DNA from: Synergistales bacterium
GTDB taxonomy: Bacteria; Synergistota; Synergistia; Synergistales; Aminobacteriaceae
Direction of reading: 5' to 3'
Assembly: GCA_025997955.1 (NCBI GenBank)
Contig: BNVH01000031.1
Span: 1 to 38,105 of the forward strand
Length of the DNA stretch: 38,105 nt
In this document: in pieces, positions 15,062 to 23,944 of the stretch
Layout of the letters: each line of letters begins with the position of its first letter
How positions within the stretch are numbered: the stretch's first letter is position 1
Position numbers and translations under genes: made by a program
Notes under the pieces: model-generated
Database searches by the model: none
Told to the model about the DNA's origin: nothing
Seen by the model: only the letters and a program-made list of their open reading frames with translations

Positions 15062-15594
15062 TCGATAATCCCTCCTGACTTTTCCGTCAGAACGCGCTCA
15101 AGCAACACAAAATCGTTGATGAATAGAATCAGGCATTTGACGGCGCAAATAGATAGGAGCATTCCCATGAAAATGTAAATATAAAAGTATGGCAAATGAA
15201 TTGCCGGGGTTGATTGACGGAACATGCTGCTTTGATATGCCAGCAGAAACGTCAAAGATGCGAGAAAGGCATAAAACACCGCCACAAAACAGGAGACTAT
15301 CTTCAGAATCCATTTTTTGGCGCTTGCCGGGAAGCGCGCCACAAGCATTTCCACACCCAAGTGGGAACGCGCGCGAATTCCCATGCTGATGCCGAACATC
15401 GTGCTCGCGAACATAAAGTGCATGGCAAGCTCTTCTCCATATAGATTGGGCGCGCGCAAAAGGAAACGCATGACTACACCGAACAGCACGGTAACGATCA
15501 TAAACGCGTAACAAATGATCGCGATATTCGTTTCCACGAAAACTAGAGCCGCGTCGAATTTTTTAAGAGATTGCGCTAACTTATGCAAATTCAT
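15058..15594 (-). CDS. TRAP transporter small permease, DctQ family (TRAP II)
   Basis: A 178-residue membrane protein with four hydrophobic segments. Features of DctQ include FGVVMRFLLRAPNLYGEE after the first two helices and the ARSHLGVEMLVARFP segment before the third. The start at 15594 lies only 7 bases after the dctP stop and has no clear ribosome binding site, so translation is probably coupled to dctP. The open frame runs 23 codons further upstream inside dctP, without better signals. The stop overlaps dctM by 4 bases. Confidence 0.85.
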   Translation of the reverse strand: MNLHKLAQSLKKFDAALVFVETNIAIICYAFMIVTVLFGVVMRFLLRAPNLYGEELAMHFMFASTMFGISMGIRARSHLGVEMLVARFPASAKKWILKIVSCFVAVFYAFLASLTFLLAYQSSMFRQSTPAIHLPYFYIYIFMGMLLSICAVKCLILFINDFVLLERVLTEKSGGIIE

Positions 15595-15601
15595 GGTTGT
15601 C

Positions 15602-16612
15602 TTAACGCCCGCGAGCCGCCAAAAATTCATCCCATTCACTTTGAGGGATAATGCTCGGCACAAACTGAGGGTACAAATTTTTCTCGGCGAAATCCGACCA
15701 CACTTTTCGCTCTTCCAAAGAATAGGTTGTGACGACCATGCCGGCTTTCTTCATTCTCTCGGTCCAATCCTTTTCCATCTGTTGACGCACTTCTCTGCCA
15801 TGGAGCTTTGCGGCCTCCGCTGCTTCAATGACCCAGCCTTGCTGTTCCTGGTTCAGGGAATTCCACGTCTTCATGCTCATGGCCATTACGACTGGGGTGT
15901 ACCAGGTGTGCATGATGCTCAAATACTTGCCGATCTCATACAGGGAAAACGTGTAAATTGTCCCCACTGGGTTGCTGGTGCCGTCCACTGTGCCGTTTTG
16001 CAACATGTTGTAAATTTCGGACGTGGCGGACTGAACCGGGTTCGCGCCTAATGTTTTCAGGGTGGAAATGTATCCAGCAGCCTCCATACAGCGGATATTC
16101 ATGCCTTTGAGATCGTCCGGAACTTTAAGCTCACGTTTGTTGTTGAGAATTTCGACGAATCCAGGGTCGATAATGGCAAGACCCTTAATATTCAACTTCG
16201 CCAGACTGTCCAAGCGTTTTTTGGCGTTTGCGCTGTCGTCGCTCTTATACGCTTCATTGTAATCTTGAATAACAAAGGGAATATCGTAAATCTGCCAAAT
16301 ACGGTCGAAATTTGAAAGTGTGGCGGTCGAGCCAATGCACATATCAAGCGTGCCAAGCTGACAGCCTTCCTGCATTTCTCGCTCCGAGCCGACCTGGCTG
16401 CTTGGATAAATGTTGACTTTCATAGCGCCGCCGGATTTTTCAGCCAAAACTTCGGCAAAACGCGCCGCGCTTCTTCCTGTTGGAGTGTCTTCCGCAAGAG
16501 CGTAGCCGAAGTCTATGGTGATGCTATCCGCTGCCTCGGATACGCTGACTACAAACAACAACACCATAATTATCAATGCTTTACACGTTGCTTTACACGT
16601 TTTTGACGTCAT
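15602..16612 (-). CDS. TRAP binding protein, DctP family (TRAP II, copy 1)
   Basis: A 336-residue secreted TRAP receptor. The signal peptide begins MTSKTCKATCKALIIM and ends with SEAAD; its codons contain a short direct repeat (TTTACACG twice on the plus strand). The mature protein has the DctP marks YPSSQVGSEREMQEGCQLG, DDLKGMNIRCMEA with the ligand-binding Arg, then LGANPVQSATSEIYNMLQNG. The ATG at 16612 is spaced about 9 bases from GAGGAGG; another ATG at 16621 directly abuts that site and is less likely. It is a close paralogue of the next gene upstream, which ends 70 bases before this start. Ligands are probably related carboxylates. Confidence 0.93.
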   Translation of the reverse strand: MTSKTCKATCKALIIMVLLFVVSVSEAADSITIDFGYALAEDTPTGRSAARFAEVLAEKSGGAMKVNIYPSSQVGSEREMQEGCQLGTLDMCIGSTATLSNFDRIWQIYDIPFVIQDYNEAYKSDDSANAKKRLDSLAKLNIKGLAIIDPGFVEILNNKRELKVPDDLKGMNIRCMEAAGYISTLKTLGANPVQSATSEIYNMLQNGTVDGTSNPVGTIYTFSLYEIGKYLSIMHTWYTPVVMAMSMKTWNSLNQEQQGWVIEAAEAAKLHGREVRQQMEKDWTERMKKAGMVVTTYSLEERKVWSDFAEKNLYPQFVPSIIPQSEWDEFLAARGR

Positions 16613-16682
16613 AACAATCATTCCTCCTCAATAATTTTACAGACGCGAAGAGTCAATCAAGTGTTTTCCGATGGCAAGATCG

Positions 16683-17681
16683 TCAACGTTTAGCGGAAGC
16701 CAGATAAGCGTTCCACTCTTCCTGGGAAATGACGCTAGGGATAAGCTGCGGATAGAGGTTTTCTTTCGCGTAATCAATCCATATCTGCCGCTCTTCCGGC
16801 GTGTACGCAGTGACTGTGACGCCCGATTCTTTGATTTTAGCGATCCAGCCATCTTCCATTTCCTTACGTACTTCGCTCGAATAGTTTTCCGCTATGGCGG
16901 CCGCCTCCAGAACCCATTGCTGTTGCCGCGTATCGAGAGAATTCCACGTTTTCATGCTCATTACAATAACCGCCGGAGTATGCCAGGTGTGCATGACACT
17001 CAGATATTTTGCGTTTTCGTAGAGTGAAAAAGTAAACATTGTGGCAACCGGATTGCATGTACCGTCCACAGCTCCGTTTTGGAGCATACTGTATATTTCC
17101 GACGTGGCCGACTGTACCGGATTTGCGCCAAAAGCCTTCAGGCTGGTGATATAACCGGTTGCTTCCATACAACGTATATTCATACCCTTAAGATCAGAAG
17201 GCGTTTTCAACACGTGCTTACTGTTGAGAATTTCCGTAAAACCGCCGTCCATAAAGCCGAGTCCCTTTATGTTGAGCCTTGCCAAATCATCCAAACGTTT
17301 CCTGGCGTATTCACTGTGAAAACTGTTATATACTTCCTCATAATCCTGTATAGCAAAGGGAATATCAAAAATCTGCCAGCTCTTGTCGAAATTCGCGAGC
17401 GTTGCCGTGCTCCCTATGCTCATGTCAAGAGTCCCTAACTGGCAGCCTTCCTGCATCTCACGTTCTGACCCAACCTGACTGCTGGGATATACGTTAACTT
17501 TCATAGCGCCGCCGGACTTTTCCGCAAGCACTTCGGCAAAACGCGTTGCGCAACGTCCTGTTGGAGTGTTCTCGGCAAGGGCGTGTCCGAAATCCAATGT
17601 ACGCACTTCCGCAGCGAATGATATTTCCACAATTGAAAGAATGACCGCGAAAATCAAAAATGTTTTAAGCGTTCGTTTCAT
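16683..17681 (-). CDS. TRAP binding protein, DctP family (TRAP II, copy 2)
   Basis: A 332-residue secreted TRAP receptor with a signal peptide ending SFAAE. It shares long identical blocks with the next gene (for example RFAEVLAEKSGGAMKVN and YPSSQVGSEREMQEGCQLG), so the two are a tandem duplication. The ligand Arg lies in SDLKGMNIRCMEATGYI. Differences cluster after residue 110 and in the C-terminal third; for instance FMDGGFTEILNSK replaces IIDPGFVEILNNK. The ATG follows AAGGAGGGG. It lies 15 bases after the sodium symporter gene, with no terminator between, and both binding proteins appear to feed a single DctQM pair. Confidence 0.93.
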   Translation of the reverse strand: MKRTLKTFLIFAVILSIVEISFAAEVRTLDFGHALAENTPTGRCATRFAEVLAEKSGGAMKVNVYPSSQVGSEREMQEGCQLGTLDMSIGSTATLANFDKSWQIFDIPFAIQDYEEVYNSFHSEYARKRLDDLARLNIKGLGFMDGGFTEILNSKHVLKTPSDLKGMNIRCMEATGYITSLKAFGANPVQSATSEIYSMLQNGAVDGTCNPVATMFTFSLYENAKYLSVMHTWHTPAVIVMSMKTWNSLDTRQQQWVLEAAAIAENYSSEVRKEMEDGWIAKIKESGVTVTAYTPEERQIWIDYAKENLYPQLIPSVISQEEWNAYLASAKR

Positions 17682-17695
17682 AATCGTACCCCTCC

Positions 17696-19195
17696 TTATA
17701 ATTTAGAATTACTATGTATAGTCAGCGGACGAAGGAAAGATTCTCGCCAGGCAAGATCAATGGGTTTCGTAAAAGCGCTTATTACAATGCAAATAACCGC
17801 GTTGCACAACAATCCCCAGACACCGCCCCATACTCCCCAGGGATTTCCCATTTCGATCTGAAACAGGTAAGTACATAAAAGCCCGCCTATAAAGCCAGTC
17901 ATAGCTCCCCATTTCGTCATCCTTTTAAAGGCGAAAATGCCGAGAACCGGAATAGAAATCTGTATGAATCCACCTACCGCGATATTGACCAGAAAAATCA
18001 CGGAGTTGAAACCTCGGAGAGCCAACAGAAAGGCGACGATATTTAAAGCGATGATAGCGCCCTTGCCCCAGTTTTTTATAGACGAGTCGCCTATGTCCGA
18101 TTTGGCGAGTTTGACTATATCTACCGCGACAATCGAACTCGTCGCCACCATTATCGACGAAGTTGTGGACATTCCAGCAGCCAATATTCCCACGGTTACG
18201 ACGATGCCCCAATAGGGAGCATACTGAGCGCTGAACAAAGTTAGCACTCTTTCGGCGTTCGAGGCTTGAAGCCCTTCAATAGGAATTGCATGCGAGTACA
18301 TACCAATCAGCGTAACCGGCAGAGCGATACCCAAAGCAAAAAGCAACATTGCTACCTGGCCGTTTTTTATGAGGTCGCTTCCCCGTTTGGCTGCCTGCGA
18401 ACGTTGCCAGCAGTACGGAGCGAAAAAACCGCCCAGCCCGTTAAGAAGGAAAAATGACAAACTTCTCTGTACGGGAAAAGCCCCCGCTTCCCCCGCGGGA
18501 GTATAGAGAAAAGCGTCCGGAAACGTTTCGTTCACTCGCGCGGTCACCGCCGATAACGAACCGCCGCCGGTCGAGATGACCATCAACAAACTTCCCCAAA
18601 TGATCGCCGTAAACAAAATCCCCTGAGACGTGTCCACCCATGCCTGAGATCGAAATCCGCCGAAGAAGCTGTACATGCAGGTGACCACGGTTACGTACAA
18701 CAAGCCGCCCCAGAACGGTATTGCCCCAAGCGTCAAAGTCTCTATAGCCCATCCCATAGCCGTCATTTGTCCCATCATCGTGGGGACCGCAAAACAAGCA
18801 AAGCCGACGCCTATAATAAACTTAAACAGTTTTGATCGATAGTAATCACCCACTAAGTCTCCGGGCGTGATGTGTCCGCGTACCGTGCTCATGCACCAGA
18901 GACGGGGGCCTATAGCGCAAATGCATATAACGGTAAGGAACTGCCATGTGCCAAACACCGCCCAACCGATTCCGCTGTTGTACACCTGACCAATGTTGCC
19001 CTGAAATACGGCGGCGCTGAACCACGTGGCGGCAGTGGTGAACAGAAGCACAAATCTTCCTATCCCGCCACCTAAAAAATATCCCTTTGACGTGGAAACG
19101 GCCTCTTTTTTATAGCCTATTCCCAGTCCTATGACCAGACAGAATATGGTATATAAAATCAATCCAAAAATTGCCGCGACGACAAACGTGCTCAC
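17696..19195 (-). CDS. Sodium:solute symporter family permease
   Basis: A 499-residue membrane protein with about 13 hydrophobic segments, of the sodium:solute symporter (SSS) family. Typical features are the early KGYFLGGGIGRF region, the FTTAATWFSAAVFQGN segment, FFGGFRSQAWVDTSQG in the centre and AAGMSTTSSIMVATSSIVAVDI near residue 345. Family members import pantothenate, acetate, proline and other small acids or amino acids; the substrate is not determined here. The GTG start at 19195 has AGGAGG 6 bases upstream and overlaps the stop of the small membrane protein gene (GTGA), as in panF-yhdT type pairs, so the two probably form one transporter. Confidence 0.9.
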   Translation of the reverse strand: MSTFVVAAIFGLILYTIFCLVIGLGIGYKKEAVSTSKGYFLGGGIGRFVLLFTTAATWFSAAVFQGNIGQVYNSGIGWAVFGTWQFLTVICICAIGPRLWCMSTVRGHITPGDLVGDYYRSKLFKFIIGVGFACFAVPTMMGQMTAMGWAIETLTLGAIPFWGGLLYVTVVTCMYSFFGGFRSQAWVDTSQGILFTAIIWGSLLMVISTGGGSLSAVTARVNETFPDAFLYTPAGEAGAFPVQRSLSFFLLNGLGGFFAPYCWQRSQAAKRGSDLIKNGQVAMLLFALGIALPVTLIGMYSHAIPIEGLQASNAERVLTLFSAQYAPYWGIVVTVGILAAGMSTTSSIMVATSSIVAVDIVKLAKSDIGDSSIKNWGKGAIIALNIVAFLLALRGFNSVIFLVNIAVGGFIQISIPVLGIFAFKRMTKWGAMTGFIGGLLCTYLFQIEMGNPWGVWGGVWGLLCNAVICIVISAFTKPIDLAWRESFLRPLTIHSNSKL

Positions 19196-19479
19196 AGTGC
19201 GCCTCCTTCCTCGGACACTACGCCTATTTCTTCCATATTTTTCCCAGACGTCGCGGTATTGTCCTCTAAACCCGCATCAAAGCCATCCCAAACATGTTTT
19301 GTCCCCCAGTACAGAATGGCACATCCCATCATCATGGCGAAAGCGATATACCAAACCGTGAATGGAAATCCCCAAATAATTGGCATCGGCGTGTTTAGTG
19401 CCGGAACAAAAAACGGGGCATAACAAAAAACGAGATAAAATAATGATAGAAAAACAAATTTTTTAGTATTTGGCTTCAT
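19192..19479 (-). CDS. Small membrane protein partner of the symporter (DUF3311/YhdT-like)
   Basis: A 95-residue protein with two hydrophobic segments (about 8-28 and 38-58) and an acidic tail. The layout PxxxxxPxPxxxGFPFxVWY around residues 26-44 fits the small DUF3311/YhdT-like proteins that are encoded next to PanF-type sodium symporters. Its stop overlaps the symporter GTG start, and the upstream MmgE/PrpD gene ends 18 bases before it. Family assignment is from pattern and context. Confidence 0.7.
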   Translation of the reverse strand: MKPNTKKFVFLSLFYLVFCYAPFFVPALNTPMPIIWGFPFTVWYIAFAMMMGCAILYWGTKHVWDGFDAGLEDNTATSGKNMEEIGVVSEEGGAL

Positions 19480-19497
19480 GTTCTTTAACGAGCCTCC

Positions 19498-20904
19498 CTA
19501 TCTGGCTATTGGTCTAGCGGCGCGTTCAACAACATCGATAAGCTCTCGAATTGAAGAAAGCTTTGCCAAATTTTGCAACAGTCCGATCACAGGTTCAGAT
19601 TTTTCCGGGAACAACGAGACATTCACGCACTCCTTGAATTTATCAAGAACTTCTTCCTGCGTCATTGGATTCTGCGCTTCCCCGCGCGCGTACACTACCG
19701 ACTCTTTGAGTTCTCTGCCGTCCTTAAGCGTTACTTCCATTCGCGTTTCCCAATTGCCGGCAAAAAATTCTCCCCCCGCAATACTGTCGTCCAAGACCAT
19801 CGTAACCTTTTTCATCGTTTCCAGTACCCGATGATCGGTTATATCCGTACCTTCAAAATGAGGTATACCAGGAAGTTTTTCATTGACCAACACCAACGCC
19901 ACACCATATTGGGCGCTGAATTTGCCCTCCAACATCGTCTTCGCTTCCGGGTACTTCAAACAGGCTGCGGTCAGCGGCTGCGCCTTAACCAGTACTTTTT
20001 CCACATCCTCGTTCTTGAACTTGTATTTGTTCATCAGATTCCAAATATCATCTATTACGTTATGAGTACATTTGCAACAGGGATAAGGTTTCATCGTCAC
20101 ACCCGGATCAATAAAAGCCGATTCTCGTGTTTGCATCCGCTCAAGCATAGCGGGCGTGTCGAAAAAACCGGTAGTCGCATTCACAAATCCGCCTTCCATT
20201 TCCATGATATGTGGATTTGCCGTGAAACCGGACTGCGCCAGTTTCGCAACCAGAATCCCTTTTTCTCCAGCACGACCCGCGTGAAAAGCTTTGGTCATCG
20301 TGCCGAAGTTCCCCTGCAATCCACTCGACTCGCTCGCCGCCATGCTAAACGCAATCGTCAATTCTTTCTTTGTCAAACCCAACAGAATCGCCGCTGCGGC
20401 GACGGCGCCGAAAATGCCAATCGTCTGCGTCGAATGCCAGCCTTTGCTATAATGCACCAAGGTTTTCGAGTTGAGCCCTCTCGACATAATGTCGATGATT
20501 TCCACACCCGCTATATATGCTTCAAGGGCATCTTTACCGCTCTTATTCAGCTCTTCGCACAACGCCAACACGCACGGCAACACCGCCGCGCTTGGATGCC
20601 CGCTCAGCGTTGGCAACATATCATCGTAGTCATGAAAATGAGACGAAACCCCGTTGATAAAAGACGCGCTGCAAGTGCTCAGCTTGACCCCGCCGCTTCC
20701 TATCACCGTCGCGACTTTTCTTCCATCGCCATACATTTTTTCGCAAAAATCTAAGGCGAGAAGAGAAGGTTTCTGTTGAGCGCCAGCAATGATGCATCCT
20801 AGCGTGTCCATAAAAAAAGACCTTCCCGTTTCTACCGCCTCTGATTTCATCTTTTCAAGTTGTAACGTTAACGTGTAATCTGCCACTTTTTCCAGAATTG
20901 ACAC
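19498..20904 (-). CDS. MmgE/PrpD family protein
   Basis: A 468-residue cytoplasmic protein of the MmgE/PrpD family, which includes 2-methylcitrate dehydratase, cis-aconitate decarboxylase and related lyases. The N-terminal helical domain carries FMDTLGCIIAG and the conserved SSHFHDYDDM and SGHPSAAVLP segments (about 87-110), which contribute active-site residues. A GWHSTQTIGIFGAVAAAAIL segment follows near 155. The second domain contains PGVTMKPYPCCKCTHNVID. No methylcitrate synthase or methylisocitrate lyase is nearby, so this is probably not the propionate cycle enzyme; it may dehydrate or isomerise a hydroxy acid imported by neighbouring transporters. GTG start with GGAG upstream; it follows TRAP I dctM by 29 bases. 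Confidence 0.88.
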   Translation of the reverse strand: MSILEKVADYTLTLQLEKMKSEAVETGRSFFMDTLGCIIAGAQQKPSLLALDFCEKMYGDGRKVATVIGSGGVKLSTCSASFINGVSSHFHDYDDMLPTLSGHPSAAVLPCVLALCEELNKSGKDALEAYIAGVEIIDIMSRGLNSKTLVHYSKGWHSTQTIGIFGAVAAAAILLGLTKKELTIAFSMAASESSGLQGNFGTMTKAFHAGRAGEKGILVAKLAQSGFTANPHIMEMEGGFVNATTGFFDTPAMLERMQTRESAFIDPGVTMKPYPCCKCTHNVIDDIWNLMNKYKFKNEDVEKVLVKAQPLTAACLKYPEAKTMLEGKFSAQYGVALVLVNEKLPGIPHFEGTDITDHRVLETMKKVTMVLDDSIAGGEFFAGNWETRMEVTLKDGRELKESVVYARGEAQNPMTQEEVLDKFKECVNVSLFPEKSEPVIGLLQNLAKLSSIRELIDVVERAARPIAR

Positions 20905-20933
20905 TATCCATCTCTCCTTTCAAATTTTGCCGC

Positions 20934-22217
20934 TTATTTACCCAGGCTGGGAAGGAACAGGATAAGCTGCGGAAACGCCATAAGAATGATCATTATCAGC
21001 GTCGAACAAATTACGTAGGCCCACAAATGCCTGGTGATGACGTCGCTTGCCTTTACTTTCGCCAGGCCAGCCGCGACGAACATGTTCATGCCCACGGGGG
21101 GCGTAACCATACCAATGCCTAAGTTGATGATCATAATGACGCCGAACACGACCGGATTGATCTCGAAACGCGCCGCAACGGGCGTCAAAAGCGGAGAAAG
21201 GATCAAAATCGCTGGAGGCGTGTCCATGACCATGCCGACAATCAATAGGAATATCGTCACAACTATCCAGAATTGAAACTGGTTGCTGCAGATGCTCACC
21301 ATGAAGTCGGCAATCTGAGTAGGTATCGACTCCAACGCTAGGACGTAGGCAAAACAAGAGGCCGCCGCGCAGACAAACATAATCATCGCCGATGTAAGAA
21401 CCGAAGAGCGCATTATCTTGAAGATCAGCTTCAAGTTGAGCTCTTTATAGACGAACAGTCCGACGATCAACCCATACACGACCGCCACCGCCGCCGCTTC
21501 GGTGGGGGTGAAGACTCCGCCATAGATGCCGCCCAACACTATTGCCGGCATTACCATGGCCCAAACGGAATCCACAATCGCTCTCGCGAGTTCTTTTACA
21601 GAAAACGTCCTCCGTCTGATTTCATGTCTGTGAACGATGCCGTAACCTACGGCGTAAATCGACATTCCACTTGCCAGCATGAATCCGGGAATGAAACCTC
21701 CCAAGAAGACATCGCCAACGGAGACGCCGGTCGATAATCCGTACAAAACCATCGGTATGCTCGGCGGCACAATGACGCCCAAATAACCGGCGCTGGCGAT
21801 GGTGGACAGTGTAAAGCGATAATCGTACCCCTCCTCCTTCATGGAGGGCAACATAATAGAGCCTATCGCTACGACAGTCGCCACGGCCGAGCCGGAAATA
21901 GCGCCGAAGAATGCCGACGCCAGAAACACCACAACCGCAAGCCCGCCGGGTAACCAGCCGATAAGAGCGTTGGCCAAGTTGACCAGGCGCTTCGAAACGC
22001 CCCCCTTATCCAACAGGCCGCCGGCTATCATAAAAAACGGGATGGCCATCATACCGTAAGAGTTGGTCGAGGTAAAAAATTTCTGAATGACGACCGCCAT
22101 CGTCATGTTTTTAAAAACAACCAAGGGAACGATTGCCCCCAAAGCCAACGAAAAAGATATCGGGAGCCCCGCGAAAACCAAGACGAAAAACACGCCAAAT
22201 ATTGTCGCGATAAGCAT
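20934..22217 (-). CDS. TRAP transporter large permease, DctM family (TRAP I)
   Basis: A 427-residue polytopic membrane protein of the DctM family. Motifs: AISGSAVATVVAIGSIMLPSM, LGVIVPPSIPMVLYGLST, GGVFTPTEAAAVAVVYGL and GMVTPPVGMNMFVAAGLAK. The ATG at 22217 has GGAGG 8 bases upstream. It shares long stretches with the TRAP II DctM, including GGLLDKGGVSKRLVNLANAL. It is followed by the MmgE/PrpD gene and preceded by dctQ with a 43-base gap. Confidence 0.94.
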   Translation of the reverse strand: MLIATIFGVFFVLVFAGLPISFSLALGAIVPLVVFKNMTMAVVIQKFFTSTNSYGMMAIPFFMIAGGLLDKGGVSKRLVNLANALIGWLPGGLAVVVFLASAFFGAISGSAVATVVAIGSIMLPSMKEEGYDYRFTLSTIASAGYLGVIVPPSIPMVLYGLSTGVSVGDVFLGGFIPGFMLASGMSIYAVGYGIVHRHEIRRRTFSVKELARAIVDSVWAMVMPAIVLGGIYGGVFTPTEAAAVAVVYGLIVGLFVYKELNLKLIFKIMRSSVLTSAMIMFVCAAASCFAYVLALESIPTQIADFMVSICSNQFQFWIVVTIFLLIVGMVMDTPPAILILSPLLTPVAARFEINPVVFGVIMIINLGIGMVTPPVGMNMFVAAGLAKVKASDVITRHLWAYVICSTLIMIILMAFPQLILFLPSLGK

Positions 22218-22260
22218 GTACCTACACCTCCACGCAAATTTGTTGTGGGAGCCTATTTGC

Positions 22261-22839
22261 CTAATTAGCTTGTACTTCGTCTTCGCCGTAGGACAAGACA
22301 GGGGTTTTGCAGATGAAATCGTTCCAAAAAACCATCATCCCCCTGATTGCGCCGAACACGAACCCGATTCCCAGAGGTATGTATACATACCACATGGGAA
22401 ATTGCAGGGCTGGGGATCTCTGACCATTTGCCTCAACCTGCCGCATGAATGAAATGGAATAAATCGAAAAGTACAGGCATAAAGCTATGATAATGAAGCT
22501 CAACATCATTTGCAGGGCTTTTTGTTTGGAAGAAGGCAAGGCGTCGACCAGAGCTGTGAGTCCGAGGTGAGCTTTTTCCCTTATCCCCATGCTGACCCCG
22601 ACGTATACGCCGGCTACCATGAAATAACGCGAAGCCTCTTCAACCCACATGAACGGTATATGAAATATGAACCGCGAAGCCACGCCCGCCAGGACCAGAA
22701 CGCCCATCGCCGTGAAACAGGTGATGCTTATGACATTTTCAACGAATGTCATTATTTTATCCAGGACGAATACGCACTGCTGGAGCTTTGTTCTGTCTTC
22801 TCCGCGTGTTAGTGAGACGGAATCCATCTTATACGCCAT
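22261..22839 (-). CDS. TRAP transporter small permease, DctQ family (TRAP I)
   Basis: A 192-residue membrane protein with four hydrophobic segments. The DctQ pattern is visible in GVASRFIFHIPFMWVEEASRY and in the GIREKAHLGLTALVDALP region before the third helix. The ATG has GGAGG upstream (spacing about 6). It lies 23 bases after dctP in a normal P-Q-M order. The C-terminal acidic tail DEVQAN is unremarkable. Confidence 0.9.
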   Translation of the reverse strand: MAYKMDSVSLTRGEDRTKLQQCVFVLDKIMTFVENVISITCFTAMGVLVLAGVASRFIFHIPFMWVEEASRYFMVAGVYVGVSMGIREKAHLGLTALVDALPSSKQKALQMMLSFIIIALCLYFSIYSISFMRQVEANGQRSPALQFPMWYVYIPLGIGFVFGAIRGMMVFWNDFICKTPVLSYGEDEVQAN

Positions 22840-22862
22840 CCTGAACCTCCTTCATTAAGTAG

Positions 22863-23861
22863 TTATCGCGCCTTAATGCCGTCAAATTCCTCTTGGCTGA
22901 AGAACCTCGGTATGAGCTGAGGATAGGCCTTTTCCTGCATGGCGTCGATCCACTGTTGTTTCTCCTCTGGAGTGTAGGCAATGACGTTGGCGCCCTCGGA
23001 TTTCATCACGTCGACCTTTTCTTCCTCGAACTTGGTATTGATGGCTCTCATGTAATCCCTTGCCTCGACTGCCGCCTTATACATCTGTCGCTTGACATCG
23101 TCAGGCATGGTGTCCCACGTCTTTTTGCTGATGGTCAGCGGCAGCGGCTGATAAGTGACGCCCAGCATGGAAATGTTCGGCGCTACGGTGTAAAGCTTGC
23201 TGAAGTAGATAGTCGGAATCGGAAGCAGAGTCCCGTCGACGGTCTTGTTCTGAATGGCCGTAAACACCTCGCTCCAGGCCATGGGAACGGGATTTGCGCC
23301 CAACGCGGCAACCCACATCATGGTAATGTTGGTCTCAATTGTGCGAATGGTTCTGCCCTTCATGTCGCCGGGAGTTTTGATGGTGGGCCCGGAGTAAACG
23401 GGATTAAACATTCCGCATTCCCAGAAGGCCAAACCGACGATGCCGAATTTTTCCAAGCTCTTGAGCTTATCCGTTCCGTACTCGCTGTCCAGCACTTTAT
23501 AGGCATGTTGTTTGTCCCGGAACAGGAACGGCATATCGAAAATGGAAAAACTAGGATCGAAAGGAACAAGCGCGGAAGCCGTAGAGGCCGTCATATCTAG
23601 TGTTCCCATCTGCAAAGCCTCGTACATTTCGCGCTCGCTGGCGGCAAGCTGGCCATTCGGGAACACCTCGACAGTTACTCTGCCATTTGTGTACTCTTTA
23701 ATTAATCTACCGAACTCCAAAGATCCGAGCTGGTAAGGATGATCTGGGGCAAGACCGTGGCAGAGCTTCAAATTCCAGGTTTTCTCGGCTGCGGAAGCGG
23801 CACACTGGTTCAACGCAAATATCACTGCCAAGATTAGTAGAATTGATAACGCTTTCTTCAT
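22863..23861 (-). CDS. TRAP transporter periplasmic binding protein, DctP family (TRAP I)
   Basis: A 332-residue secreted TRAP receptor. The signal peptide is MKKALSILLILAVIFALNQ with a cleavage region ASAAE near 23-25; a Cys at residue 20 is not in a proper lipobox. The mature part has FPNGQLAASEREMYEALQMG, the ligand-Arg segment DMKGRTIRTIE and LGANPVPMAWSEVFTAIQNK. The start at 23861 has GGAGGGG upstream, 10 codons inside a longer frame. It lies 83 bases after the MBL gene. It is a more distant relative of the TRAP II pair. Confidence 0.93.
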   Translation of the reverse strand: MKKALSILLILAVIFALNQCAASAAEKTWNLKLCHGLAPDHPYQLGSLEFGRLIKEYTNGRVTVEVFPNGQLAASEREMYEALQMGTLDMTASTASALVPFDPSFSIFDMPFLFRDKQHAYKVLDSEYGTDKLKSLEKFGIVGLAFWECGMFNPVYSGPTIKTPGDMKGRTIRTIETNITMMWVAALGANPVPMAWSEVFTAIQNKTVDGTLLPIPTIYFSKLYTVAPNISMLGVTYQPLPLTISKKTWDTMPDDVKRQMYKAAVEARDYMRAINTKFEEEKVDVMKSEGANVIAYTPEEKQQWIDAMQEKAYPQLIPRFFSQEEFDGIKAR

Positions 23862-23944
23862 TATTTTACCCCTCCATATCTCTGACGACATACGTTCCTA
23901 ATAAAACACACAAACTGTTTTGGCGGTACGCTATCGACCTCTTT

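Noticed and set aside
19573..20754. 393-codon plus-strand open frame
   Set aside because: Mirror frame of the MmgE/PrpD gene; its product is rich in Arg, His and Phe in a pattern typical of antisense frames.
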